A stretch of 64,000 nt of DNA from Thiosocius sp963719025 (GTDB taxonomy: Bacteria > Pseudomonadota > Gammaproteobacteria > Chromatiales > Chromatiaceae): contig CAVRBK010000005.1 in NCBI GenBank assembly GCA_963719025.1, forward strand, positions 1-64,000, read 5' to 3'. Below, one piece after another: positions 42,242 to 50,192 of the stretch. Under the pieces are notes generated by a model. That model searched no databases. It saw only the letters and a program-made list of their open reading frames with translations, and was not told the origin of the DNA. The first letter of the stretch is position 1. The number at the start of each line of letters is the position of its first letter. The position numbers and the translations under genes were made by a program.

Positions 42242-42424
42242 CTACTCGCACTCGGGCTCCTGGTCGCCCGCGTCCGTCGTTTTCTCACCCGTGCTATCGT
42301 CGTCTTTCTTGTTTTCGGCATCAGCAAACAGCCAATCCGGCAGCACGTAGGCATTGGCGACCGCGGCCGACTGCCAGGTAATCGTCGCGACCAGGGCGAT
42401 CAGCAGGATCAGAATAAAACGCAT
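42242..42424 (-). CDS. Small exported acidic protein
   Basis: 60 residues from ATG 42422-42424, preceded by GGGGG. The leader MRFILILLIALVATITWQSA is followed by a short mature part of about 35 residues rich in Asp/Glu/Lys, with one cysteine near the end (EPECE). No family recognised. It is 117 bp upstream of the rhodanese gene on the same strand and may share its promoter. Confidence 0.5.
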   Translation of the reverse strand: MRFILILLIALVATITWQSAAVANAYVLPDWLFADAENKKDDDSTGEKTTDAGDQEPECE

Positions 42425-42726
42425 GTCTTGCAAGCCCCCTTGGTTTGGTCCGCCGCGAATCTGTCGGTACGGCTCTGCGGGGCCGCTAAATCTCCGACCT
42501 GACATGCTCGAACCGTATGATACGGGTGGCATGTTTCAATCTATGACCAGCAATATAGCTCATAACACAGTGTTAATCTACGCCAATAGAGAATCATAAT
42601 TTACTGATTTCTATCGGGAAAAGGTTTGCGGAATTGGCGCCTGATGGGAGTCTGGCGCGTTTATCCGAATGGCTTGCCGGGCTATCCGGGACACGGGCCA
42701 CTCCATGATTCGAGGGGGACAACGAG
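42425..42726. promoter_or_regulatory. AT-rich divergent intergenic with 13-bp palindrome
   Basis: About 300 bp between the small acidic protein and the DUF3530 gene, more AT-rich than its surroundings at 42535-42605. TAACACAGTGTTA (42563-42575) is a symmetrical 13-bp operator-like site. No gene is supported. Confidence 0.4.
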
Positions 42727-43536
42727 ATGGGTTTCAAGGCGGCGTGTTTCGGGAGTGTTTTGGGGCTGTTGTTTCCGGCAGCGGCCAGTTTTGCAGAATC
42801 CGCAACGGGACCGGACTTCGAGCGCGAACGAAGGATGGCCGCTGAAATCGGCGACGCGATCCTCGATGGGGAGGCACTGCAGCTTAAAACCGCCGATGGG
42901 CAGCAATTTCTCGGCATCTATGCCGCCAGTACGAGTGATGAGCCGGCCAAGGGCACATTGGTCATCTTGCACGGTCGCGGTTTTCACCCGGATTGGGTGG
43001 ACGTTGTGCAGCCATTGCGGGTCGACCTGACGGCTTTCGGTTGGAACACGCTGGCGATCCAGCTCCCGGTTCTGCACAAGCAGGCAAAGTATTATGACTA
43101 CGTCTCGATATTTCCGGCTGCCGGACCACGGATCGAGTCTGCGGTCGCCGAGGCGCGCGCGTTGTCAGACGGTCGGGTGGTTGTGCTTGCACACAGCTGC
43201 GGCGCGCACATGGCGCAGCACTGGTTCAATGCGAACGGGGCCGATGCCGTCAGGCTGATCGATGGGTTCATCGGTATCGGCATGGGCGCCACTGACTACG
43301 GTCAGGCCATGAGCGAGCCATTTGCACTGGACAAGATCGATGTGCCGGTGCTCGATCTCTTTGGTGCGGCGGACTTTCCCGCCGTGCTGCGCATGGCGCC
43401 AGAGAGATTGCGCGCCATGTCGACGGCCGGAAACGTAAAAAACCGGCAGATCCGGATCCCGGCTGCCGGTCATTATTTTGTCGGCCACAATGACGCGTTG
43501 ATCGAGGCGGTGTCTGGCTGGCTGAATACGCTCTGA
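42727..43536 (+). CDS. DUF3530 alpha/beta hydrolase, exported
   Basis: 269 residues. The leader is MGFKAACFGSVLGLLFPAAA, cleaved after SFA. The hydrolase landmarks are VILHGRGFHPDW (oxyanion), VVVLAHSCGAHMAQHW (nucleophile Ser), LDLFGAADFPAVL (acid) and PAAGHYFVGHN (His). This is the pattern of DUF3530 family proteins, whose substrates are unknown. It stands alone and is convergent with the Rieske gene. Confidence 0.75.
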   Translation: MGFKAACFGSVLGLLFPAAASFAESATGPDFERERRMAAEIGDAILDGEALQLKTADGQQFLGIYAASTSDEPAKGTLVILHGRGFHPDWVDVVQPLRVDLTAFGWNTLAIQLPVLHKQAKYYDYVSIFPAAGPRIESAVAEARALSDGRVVVLAHSCGAHMAQHWFNANGADAVRLIDGFIGIGMGATDYGQAMSEPFALDKIDVPVLDLFGAADFPAVLRMAPERLRAMSTAGNVKNRQIRIPAAGHYFVGHNDALIEAVSGWLNTL

Positions 43537-43551
43537 CCGCAGCGCGCCGCA

Positions 43552-43869
43552 TCATTCCGTGATGCGTGACCAGATCTGACCGTTTTCGGTCTTCACCGGA
43601 TAGGTGCAGATCGGCTCGTCGGCCGGTTCATCGAGTGCCGCGCCGCTCTCCAGATCGAAGTAGCTGCCATGCAGCGAGCACTTGATGCGATTGCCCTTGA
43701 TGCAGCCGAGAGCCAGCGAATAGTCTTCGTGGCTGCACATTTCGTCGATGACATAAAAGCGGCCGTCAGCGTTGACCAGCAGAAGCCGCTTGTCACCGAT
43801 CTCAAAGGCTTTCATCTGCCCGGGCAGGAGTTCGCCGTCGCCGGCAACCGCTATCCATTCGCCTTGCAT
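43552..43869 (-). CDS. Rieske [2Fe-2S] ferredoxin
   Basis: 105 residues. The cluster motifs are CSHEDYSL (C45, H47) and CSLHGSYFD (C64, H67), with the LPGQMKAFEIGDKRLLLVN sheet before them. It has no signal, so it is a cytosolic Rieske-type ferredoxin as found in oxygenase systems. The ATG is two bases after the stop of the glycosyltransferase-3-like gene, so the two are tightly co-expressed. Confidence 0.9.
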   Translation of the reverse strand: MQGEWIAVAGDGELLPGQMKAFEIGDKRLLLVNADGRFYVIDEMCSHEDYSLALGCIKGNRIKCSLHGSYFDLESGAALDEPADEPICTYPVKTENGQIWSRITE

Positions 43870-43871
43870 GA

Positions 43872-44993
43872 CTATTTCACCCGTTTCGCGGCGACGCCGC
43901 TGTCGAGCACGCCACGCAACTTTTCGCCGGCCTCGGCCAGATCTCTGGCCTTGCCCAGATGGGTAAGCACCAGCGCCCCGGTATACAGCAGGGAATCGTA
44001 GGTAGCGCCTTTTTCGCCGGACAGGGCGGCCATGCCCAGGTCGGCCGCCTTGCGTGCGCCTGCATCGATGTCTGTCAGTGAAATCGCGCCTTCGCCTTTT
44101 GCGGTTTGCGGAACATCTGCGGGAATCGGAACGCAGCGGTTGTCCTGGTTTATTCCGAGCATGCCGGGGTCGATATCGAAGCCGGTTTCTTCACCACCGT
44201 TTGTGTAGGCAAAGTACTTTCCCGCCTGGCGCAGCGAAGGGATGATGCCACCCTCGACGCCGCGCACGATCAGCGCGGAGTCAAACCCGGCATGACGCGC
44301 CAGGTCGGCGTAGACGGGAGGGTAGGGCTTGTGCACATATCCGGTGACGAAATGGGTGCGCTGGCGGCCACTGATCGGTCGGGCCAGGACCTCGACCGTG
44401 GTGATCACCGAGCGTTTGATCATGCGCTGTCGCAGTTCGATCAGGTCGTGCAGGCCAGGTGCATAAATGGCCTGGTCGACATAACCCCAGCCGATGTCCG
44501 GATCGGCGAGGCGCGCTGCGGTAGCGACCGGGTCGAGGTCCACATTGATACCGGCCGCAGCCAGGACATGGCGATGGGTGACCCCGTACTTGGGGCCGAC
44601 AGCATTCAGGCCGTGGCTGAAGGCCGCCACACCGCAGGCGGCGAGTAGCGGTGCGAGAAAGGGCGAGGCGGGAATGGTCCGGTTGTAACCGTCATACGGA
44701 TCGGCGATGTCCACGACATCATCGACCTCGGCCGTGACCGTTTTGCGTGTATCCAGAATGGCCTGCAGAACGCCACGGTTTTCCTCGCGGGTCTCGCGCT
44801 TCATGCGCAGGGCAATCAGGAAGATGCCGGCACGAACCGGGTCGATTTCTCCCGAGATGACACCACGCATGCCAATGCGGGCCTCTTCTTCGCTGATGTC
44901 TTTGGACAGATCCGGACCGGTCGCGATGCGCTGAATGATGGAATGCATCATCTGTTGCACGTCGGTTTGTCCTGCAGACGCTACGGCATTCAT
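43872..44993 (-). CDS. Anthranilate phosphoribosyltransferase-like (glycosyl transferase family 3) protein
   Basis: 373 residues from ATG 44991-44993 (AAGGAG site). The N-terminal helical domain (MHSIIQRIATGPDLSKDISE) and nucleoside-phosphorylase-like body (ADPYDGYNRTIPASPFLAPL, GVAAFSHGLNAVGPKYGVTH) belong to the TrpD/GT3 superfamily. The TrpD phosphoribosyl-diphosphate loops GTGGD and KHGNR are not present in usual form (DPYDGYNR and SHGLNAVGPK replace them), so it is not the tryptophan enzyme. Its partner is the downstream Rieske ferredoxin, two bases away. A role in nucleotide or cofactor salvage is possible but unproven. Confidence 0.65.
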   Translation of the reverse strand: MNAVASAGQTDVQQMMHSIIQRIATGPDLSKDISEEEARIGMRGVISGEIDPVRAGIFLIALRMKRETREENRGVLQAILDTRKTVTAEVDDVVDIADPYDGYNRTIPASPFLAPLLAACGVAAFSHGLNAVGPKYGVTHRHVLAAAGINVDLDPVATAARLADPDIGWGYVDQAIYAPGLHDLIELRQRMIKRSVITTVEVLARPISGRQRTHFVTGYVHKPYPPVYADLARHAGFDSALIVRGVEGGIIPSLRQAGKYFAYTNGGEETGFDIDPGMLGINQDNRCVPIPADVPQTAKGEGAISLTDIDAGARKAADLGMAALSGEKGATYDSLLYTGALVLTHLGKARDLAEAGEKLRGVLDSGVAAKRVK

Positions 44994-45052
44994 TAGCAAC
45001 TCCTTAAATATCGATCTGCGGAGTATAAGTAACCAAGAAAAACCGTCAAGAA

Positions 45053-45940
45053 TCAATCGCGAAAGCGCTTGCCCAGGTCGGCATAGGCATCGATGCGGCG
45101 ATCGCGCAGAAAAGGCCAGATCCGTCGCACATCCTCGCTTTTGCGCCGTGGAATATCGACGATCAGGGTTGCGCTGGATTCCCCGCCACGCACGAGGTAT
45201 TCCCCCTGGGGGCCACAGGCAAAACTGCTGCCCCAGAACTGGATGCCCGGATCGCCGGACCGCGGTGATGCTTCAAAGCCGACCCGGTTGCAGGCCAGTA
45301 GCGGGATGCCGTTGGCCACCGCGTGCGCGCGCTGGATGGTCAGCCAGGCATCACGTTGGCGTTCGCGCTCGGCAGGCTCGTCGTTCATGTCCCAGCCGAT
45401 TGCGGTCGGGTACAACAGCATGTCTGCGCCGGCCAGCGCCATCAGGCGGGCCGCCTCCGGGTACCACTGGTCCCAGCAGACCAGCACGCCGAGCCGTCCG
45501 ATCTTGGTGTCGATCGGTGTGAATCCGAGATCGCCCGGGGTGAAGTAGAACTTTTCGTAAAAGCCGGGATCGTCCGGGATATGCATCTTGCGATAGCGCC
45601 CGGCCAGCGTGCCGTCGCTGTCCAGGACCACGGCGGTATTGTGATACAGCCCGGGTGCGCGCCTTTCGAACAGCGAGCCGACGATCACGATCTGGTGTTC
45701 TGCCGCGAGTTCACCGAGGCGTTGCGTACTGGGGCCGGGTATGGGCTCCGCCAGATCGAATCGGGACACGTCCTCGGTCTGGCAGAAGTAGGCGTCGTTG
45801 TGCAGCTCCTGCAGCAGCGCCAGTTGGGCGCCCTGCGCGGCGGCGTGGCCGAGCGCATTGGCGATCAATGCGAGGTTGCTGTCTGCGTCACCCTGGTTGT
45901 CGTGCTGGATCAGGGCGGCGCGAAGTGTGGGCTGGTTCAT
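45053..45940 (-). CDS. aguB: N-carbamoylputrescine amidase
   Basis: 295 residues from ATG 45938-45940, which overlaps the aguA stop as ATGA. The nitrilase-family triad is visible: Glu in LLQELHNDAYF near 48, Lys in YRKMHIPDD near 120, Cys in LVCWDQWYPEAARL near 155. The loop IGWDMNDEP and the FWGSSFACGPQGE block match N-carbamoylputrescine amidase, which yields putrescine, CO2 and ammonia. With aguA next to it the substrate assignment is strong. Confidence 0.9.
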   Translation of the reverse strand: MNQPTLRAALIQHDNQGDADSNLALIANALGHAAAQGAQLALLQELHNDAYFCQTEDVSRFDLAEPIPGPSTQRLGELAAEHQIVIVGSLFERRAPGLYHNTAVVLDSDGTLAGRYRKMHIPDDPGFYEKFYFTPGDLGFTPIDTKIGRLGVLVCWDQWYPEAARLMALAGADMLLYPTAIGWDMNDEPAERERQRDAWLTIQRAHAVANGIPLLACNRVGFEASPRSGDPGIQFWGSSFACGPQGEYLVRGGESSATLIVDIPRRKSEDVRRIWPFLRDRRIDAYADLGKRFRD

Positions 45941-46995
45941 TGCTTGGTTGTCCCCGCGCCGTTGCGCAGCTCCAGGGCCTGCGGAAACTGCATCGTAAGG
46001 CAATGCAGGCTGCCGTTCTGCCGAATGATCTCGCGGCAGTCGATGCCGACCACCTCGCGGGTGGGAAACGCCTTGCGGATGACCTGCATGGCCTCGTCAT
46101 CCTGCGGGACCCTGTAGGTCGGCAGCAGCACGGCATCGTTGATTACCAGAAAGTTGGCATAGCTGGCTGGCAGTCTGCGGCCGTCGTGATCCAGGTGAAT
46201 GCCGGGAAACGGCAGCGCCAGCAGGCGGTAGGGCTGGCCATCGGCGCGGCGCAGGTGTTGCAGCTCGGCGGCCATGGCGCTCAGCGCGGCACGGTCCGGA
46301 TCGCCAGCTGGCGCGGTGGCGAAGAGAATGGTCTCGGGATCCGCAAAACGGGCGAGGGTGTCGATATGGCCGTCCGTGTCATCACCGCTGAGATCCCCGT
46401 GCTCGAGCCAGAGAAAGCGCCGCAGGCCGAGAATCTCGGTCAACCGTTGTTCGATGTCCCGGGTGTCGAGGCCGGCATTACGGCTGGTCGTGACAATCGA
46501 CGAGCGCGTGGCGAGCAGCGTGCCAGCCCCGTCGGTTTCGAGGGCGCCGCCCTCCAGCACCAGGTCATGCTGAAGCAGCGCGGCATCGGCGAAGGTGCCC
46601 TGTTCGTGAAGTTGCCCGGTAACCGCCGAATCGAGCTCCGCAGAAAACTTGCCGCCCCAGCCGTTGAAGACGAAATCGTTGATCGCGGGCGACTGGTCAC
46701 GCAGTGTCGTCAGCGGTCCATGATCACGCGCCCAGGTGTCATTGCCCGGTGCGATCCCGAATCGCAGCTGTTCTTGATCGGCGCCTTGCCATACGAGTCT
46801 ATGGCGGACCTCGGCCAGGTGATCGGCCGAGGCACACACGGACAACAGGATCTCATGTCGCGCGATGGCGTGGCCGATCTGCGCAAACACGGGGTTGACC
46901 GTGTCGAGTACGTCGCACCAGTCGCTGTCGGCATGCGGCCAGGTGAGCATGACGCCGCTTTGCGGTTCCCATTCCGCGGGCAGACGAACAGACAC
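45937..46995 (-). CDS. aguA: Agmatine deiminase
   Basis: 352 residues. The guanidine-modifying fold shows PAEWEPQSGVMLTWPH at the start, NDTWARDHGPLT near 85, LEGGALETDG near 150, GDDTDGHIDTLARF near 200 and the active-site cysteine in NGSLHCLTMQFP near 335. The enzyme hydrolyses agmatine to N-carbamoylputrescine and ammonia; aguB takes the next step, so together they make putrescine from arginine-derived agmatine. The arginine decarboxylase is not in the window. Confidence 0.93.
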   Translation of the reverse strand: MSVRLPAEWEPQSGVMLTWPHADSDWCDVLDTVNPVFAQIGHAIARHEILLSVCASADHLAEVRHRLVWQGADQEQLRFGIAPGNDTWARDHGPLTTLRDQSPAINDFVFNGWGGKFSAELDSAVTGQLHEQGTFADAALLQHDLVLEGGALETDGAGTLLATRSSIVTTSRNAGLDTRDIEQRLTEILGLRRFLWLEHGDLSGDDTDGHIDTLARFADPETILFATAPAGDPDRAALSAMAAELQHLRRADGQPYRLLALPFPGIHLDHDGRRLPASYANFLVINDAVLLPTYRVPQDDEAMQVIRKAFPTREVVGIDCREIIRQNGSLHCLTMQFPQALELRNGAGTTKQ

Positions 46996-47014
46996 GCCTC
47001 GGGAACCGGGTCAA

Positions 47015-47299
47015 TCAGCGATGAACCACCACGTTGATCACGTGGTCGTGTTCGAAGTAGACAGTGTAGCCCGGGTAGACCCAGCGCGTGATCGGTGGTT
47101 CGCCGATGGCCTCCTTGACGCTGCCGGGTTCGCCGTAGGCGCCATACACCTCGGACATGCTGCTGCCCCTGTGCGGCCGCATCAGACCGCTTTCGCTGTT
47201 CGCCGGAACGGCATCGATCGCGTTCAGCAGGAGCACGTCGGCGTGGGCGGTCGGCGCGCCCGCGGTCAGGAGGGCCAATGCAAAACCAACTGCTCTCAT
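47015..47299 (-). CDS. Small periplasmic SmpA/OmlA-like protein
   Basis: 94 residues from ATG 47297-47299 (GGAG site; ATG four codons earlier is less likely). The leader MRAVGFALALLTAGAPTAHA is cleaved after AHA. The mature domain, GSSMSEVYGAYGEPGSVKEA, WVYPGYTVYFEHDHVINVVV, follows the BamE/SmpA beta-alpha pattern of short lipoprotein-like assembly factors, but it lacks a lipobox cysteine. Function unknown. It lies 19 bp upstream of aguA on the same strand. Confidence 0.65.
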   Translation of the reverse strand: MRAVGFALALLTAGAPTAHADVLLLNAIDAVPANSESGLMRPHRGSSMSEVYGAYGEPGSVKEAIGEPPITRWVYPGYTVYFEHDHVINVVVHR

Positions 47300-47487
47300 A
47301 TTGAACTCCATCCCGAATTGATGTTCCTAGCACACAGCACCGGTGGTCGGTGCCGATGCGACAGGGCCCGATGACCGGACCGAATGTTTCTGATCTGTAA
47401 GAGTTTACCGATGAATTCCGTGTCCTCAAAACGAATATTGCGCAGCAGGGGCCACGGTTGACCGACGCTTTGTGATTTAATTCGCCC

Positions 47488-48735
47488 ATGTATCATCCCT
47501 TATCGCTCTTCGTCGGCCTGCGATACACACGTTCGCGCCGCCGCAATCACTTCATCTCTTTCATTTCCCTGATCTCGACGCTTGGTATCGCGCTTGGCGT
47601 GGTGGTGTTGATCACCGTGCTGTCGGTGATGAACGGGTTTCACAAGGAGGTGCGCGAACGGATTCTCGGCATGGCGTCGCACGGCGACGTGCAGGCGCTC
47701 GACGGCCGCATGAGCGACTGGCGGGAGGCGATGACGCTGGCCCGGGAGCATCCGCGGGTGCTCGGTGCGGCGCCCTACGTGGAAGGACAGGCGATGCTCA
47801 GCCACCGCCGTGAGGTGACCGGGGCGATCGTGCGTGGGGTCGATCCTGCCCTGGAACCGGAGGTGGTCGATGTGGCCGATCACATGGTGGCCGGTTCCCT
47901 GACGGATCTCGAGCCGGGGAAATTTCGCATCATCCTCGGGCGCGAGCTGGCCGACGTGCTGGGTGTGAGTGTCGGCGACAAGGTTACCGTCGTGGTGCCT
48001 CAGATCACGGTAACCGTGGCCGGGAGTATGCCGCGTCTGAAACGCTTCACCGTGAGCGGCATGTTCGAGGTGGGCATGGGTGAATACGACCGCGGAGTGG
48101 CCATGGTGCATATCCGCGACGCGGCCGTCCTGCAGCAACTGGGCGAATCGGTCACCGGCGTGCGTATCCGGATCGACGATGTCTGGATGGCGCGACAGGT
48201 GAGTTTCGAGTTGGCAGAGGCCCTGCAGGGGCGTTATCGCGTCCTCAACTGGACCGATTACCACCGCAATTTCTTCGCGGCACTGAAGATGGAGAAACGC
48301 ATGATGGGCCTGCTACTTTTCTTCATCGTGGTGATCGCGGCGTTCAATATCGTTTCGACGCTGGTGATGATGGTGGTGGACAAGCAGAGTGACATCGCGA
48401 TTCTCAAGACCTTCGGTGCATCACCCGGCCAGGTGATGCGCATCTTTATCGTGCAGGGCGCCACACTGGGAGCGATCGGCACATTGATCGGCGTTGCCGC
48501 CGGGCTGGCACTGGCGTTGAATATCGAGTCGGCCGTAGGGGCGGTCGAGTCGGCGTTCGGGATTCAGTTTATCGATCCGAGCATCTACTACATCGCCAAG
48601 CTGCCGTCCGACGTGCAGTTCAGCGATGTATTGATGGTTGGTGTCGGTTCGTTCCTGCTGAGCCTGTTGATGACCCTGGCTCCGGCCTGGCGTGCGTATC
48701 GGACCCAACCGGCGGAGGCGCTGCGCTATGAGTGA
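47488..48735 (+). CDS. lolC: Lipoprotein-releasing ABC transporter permease (LolC/LolE)
   Basis: 415 residues: the family start YHPLSLFVGLRYTRSRRRNH, FISLISTLGIALGVVVLITV as the first helix, a periplasmic domain (HRREVTGAIVRGVDPALEPE), then three C-terminal helices with VMMVVDKQSDIAILKTFGAS in the coupling loop. The complex LolCDE pulls lipoproteins out of the inner membrane and hands them to LolA. Only one permease gene is present here, so it may work as a homodimer, LolF-like. The ATPase gene overlaps its end by eight bases. Confidence 0.92.
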   Translation: MYHPLSLFVGLRYTRSRRRNHFISFISLISTLGIALGVVVLITVLSVMNGFHKEVRERILGMASHGDVQALDGRMSDWREAMTLAREHPRVLGAAPYVEGQAMLSHRREVTGAIVRGVDPALEPEVVDVADHMVAGSLTDLEPGKFRIILGRELADVLGVSVGDKVTVVVPQITVTVAGSMPRLKRFTVSGMFEVGMGEYDRGVAMVHIRDAAVLQQLGESVTGVRIRIDDVWMARQVSFELAEALQGRYRVLNWTDYHRNFFAALKMEKRMMGLLLFFIVVIAAFNIVSTLVMMVVDKQSDIAILKTFGASPGQVMRIFIVQGATLGAIGTLIGVAAGLALALNIESAVGAVESAFGIQFIDPSIYYIAKLPSDVQFSDVLMVGVGSFLLSLLMTLAPAWRAYRTQPAEALRYE

Positions 48736-49411
48736 AGCAGCCGTTATCGCCTGCCGCGCATTGGGCAAGACCTTTGACAGTGGGCCGTCAACGGTCGAGG
48801 TGTTGTCTGATATCGATTTCGAACTGCGCCGAGGCGAGCAGGTGGCCATTGTCGGTTCTTCAGGATCCGGTAAGAGCACCCTGATGCATTGTCTCGGTGG
48901 GCTCGACCTGCCGACCCGGGGGGAGGTCACCTTGCGTGGGCATCCCTTCAGTGCGCTCAAGGAAAAACAGCGTGGTCAGGCGCGCAATACCGCCATCGGC
49001 TTCGTCTACCAGTTCCACCACCTGTTGCCGGAATTCTCGGCGCTGGAGAATGTCGCGATGCCCTTGCTGATTCAGGGCGTTGGTGCGGCGCAGGCCACGG
49101 CGCGGGCAATGGCGTTGCTGGAGCGCGTGGGGCTGGGTGCGCGCACCCGGCACAAGCCGTCCGAGCTGTCTGGCGGGGAGCGCCAGCGCACCGCAATCGC
49201 CCGTGCACTGGTCGCCAATCCGGCCTGTGTGCTCGCGGACGAGCCGACCGGTAACCTCGATCGCCAGACCGCGGGTTCAGTTTACGAGATGCTGTTAGAA
49301 CTGAATCGCGAGCAGGGAACGAGTTTCATCATCGTCACCCATGATCTGGAACTGGCCAGTCGGATGGACCGCATGATGACGCTGCGCGATGGCGGGCTGC
49401 ACGAAGGCTAG
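48728..49411 (+). CDS. lolD: Lipoprotein-releasing ABC transporter ATPase
   Basis: 227 residues; start ATG 48728 lies inside the end of lolC. The Walker A motif is GSSGSGKST near 42, the Q-loop is VYQFHHLLPEFSA, the signature is LSGGERQRTAIARAL near 142, Walker B is CVLADEPTGNLD, and the H-loop is IVTHDLELA. LolD supplies ATP hydrolysis for lipoprotein release. It is followed by a convergent DUF2062 gene that overlaps its stop by four bases. Confidence 0.93.
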   Translation: MSEAAVIACRALGKTFDSGPSTVEVLSDIDFELRRGEQVAIVGSSGSGKSTLMHCLGGLDLPTRGEVTLRGHPFSALKEKQRGQARNTAIGFVYQFHHLLPEFSALENVAMPLLIQGVGAAQATARAMALLERVGLGARTRHKPSELSGGERQRTAIARALVANPACVLADEPTGNLDRQTAGSVYEMLLELNREQGTSFIIVTHDLELASRMDRMMTLRDGGLHEG

Positions 49412-49941
49412 GGTTTGGAGTTGACGGCCTTCCTGACGCCGCCGCGTTCGCGGAAACGTTTGAGCACGTGCCAGCGCCAGTAGAGTCGCATCGCGCAGTA
49501 ACCCAGCACCGCGAACAGGATCCCGAGAACAAGGCTCCCGAAGTACAGCGGTTTCCAGATCGCACTGAGTTCGCTGGCGATCCATTCCACCGAGAGATGG
49601 AATTCCCCGGCGTCCGCCGGCGTACCCAGCAGCCAGGTGCCGACCAGGTAGTTCATGTAAAAGACGGGCGGCATGGTCAGCGGGTTGGTGATCCATACCA
49701 GCGCGACTGAGATCGGCAGGTTTACCCGGAAGAGTACGGCCGACAGTGCCGATGTAAACATCTGTACCGGAATCGGGATCATGGCCCAGAACAGGCCGGA
49801 TGCGACGCCCCCCGAGACTGAGCGCCGATTCAGATGCCATAGGTTTTCGTCATGCAACAATGTGCCGAGATGCCGAAGATATTTGTGTTTCTTCAGCGCA
49901 GACGGTTTCGGCGTTAAGCGTTTAATCAGGTGCCTGGGCAT
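49408..49941 (-). CDS. DUF2062 inner-membrane protein
   Basis: 177 residues from ATG 49939-49941; no strong ribosome site seen, and longer open frame upstream is unlikely to be translated. The DUF2062 signature is present: LHDENLWHLNRRSVSGGVAS, GLFWAMIPIPVQMFTSALSA, NLPISVALVWITNPLTMPPV, and a last helix FGSLVLGILFAVLGYCAMRL. It ends in a basic cytosolic tail. Function unknown. Confidence 0.85.
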   Translation of the reverse strand: MPRHLIKRLTPKPSALKKHKYLRHLGTLLHDENLWHLNRRSVSGGVASGLFWAMIPIPVQMFTSALSAVLFRVNLPISVALVWITNPLTMPPVFYMNYLVGTWLLGTPADAGEFHLSVEWIASELSAIWKPLYFGSLVLGILFAVLGYCAMRLYWRWHVLKRFRERGGVRKAVNSKP

Positions 49942-50192
49942 CGGGATCGCATGGTTGTAAGCGCCGTAATTGAAGCATGGTTGGTGCTCCTTTACTACAG
50001 CGGCCGCGGGCCACGTGGCTGGAGGCCGCGATTCCAGCAGGTGCGATTGACAGCGTCTTGGCTGGGCATCGTTGCTTCCCCGGTATTTTATAGTAGGGTT
50101 TCCGGGCGCAATTCGGTGTAGCGGAATTGCGTGTGCTTCCAGGGCTAAGGATAGCCCCAATTTCGCAACGGGCCTCGTTCCAGGGAGGGAAT

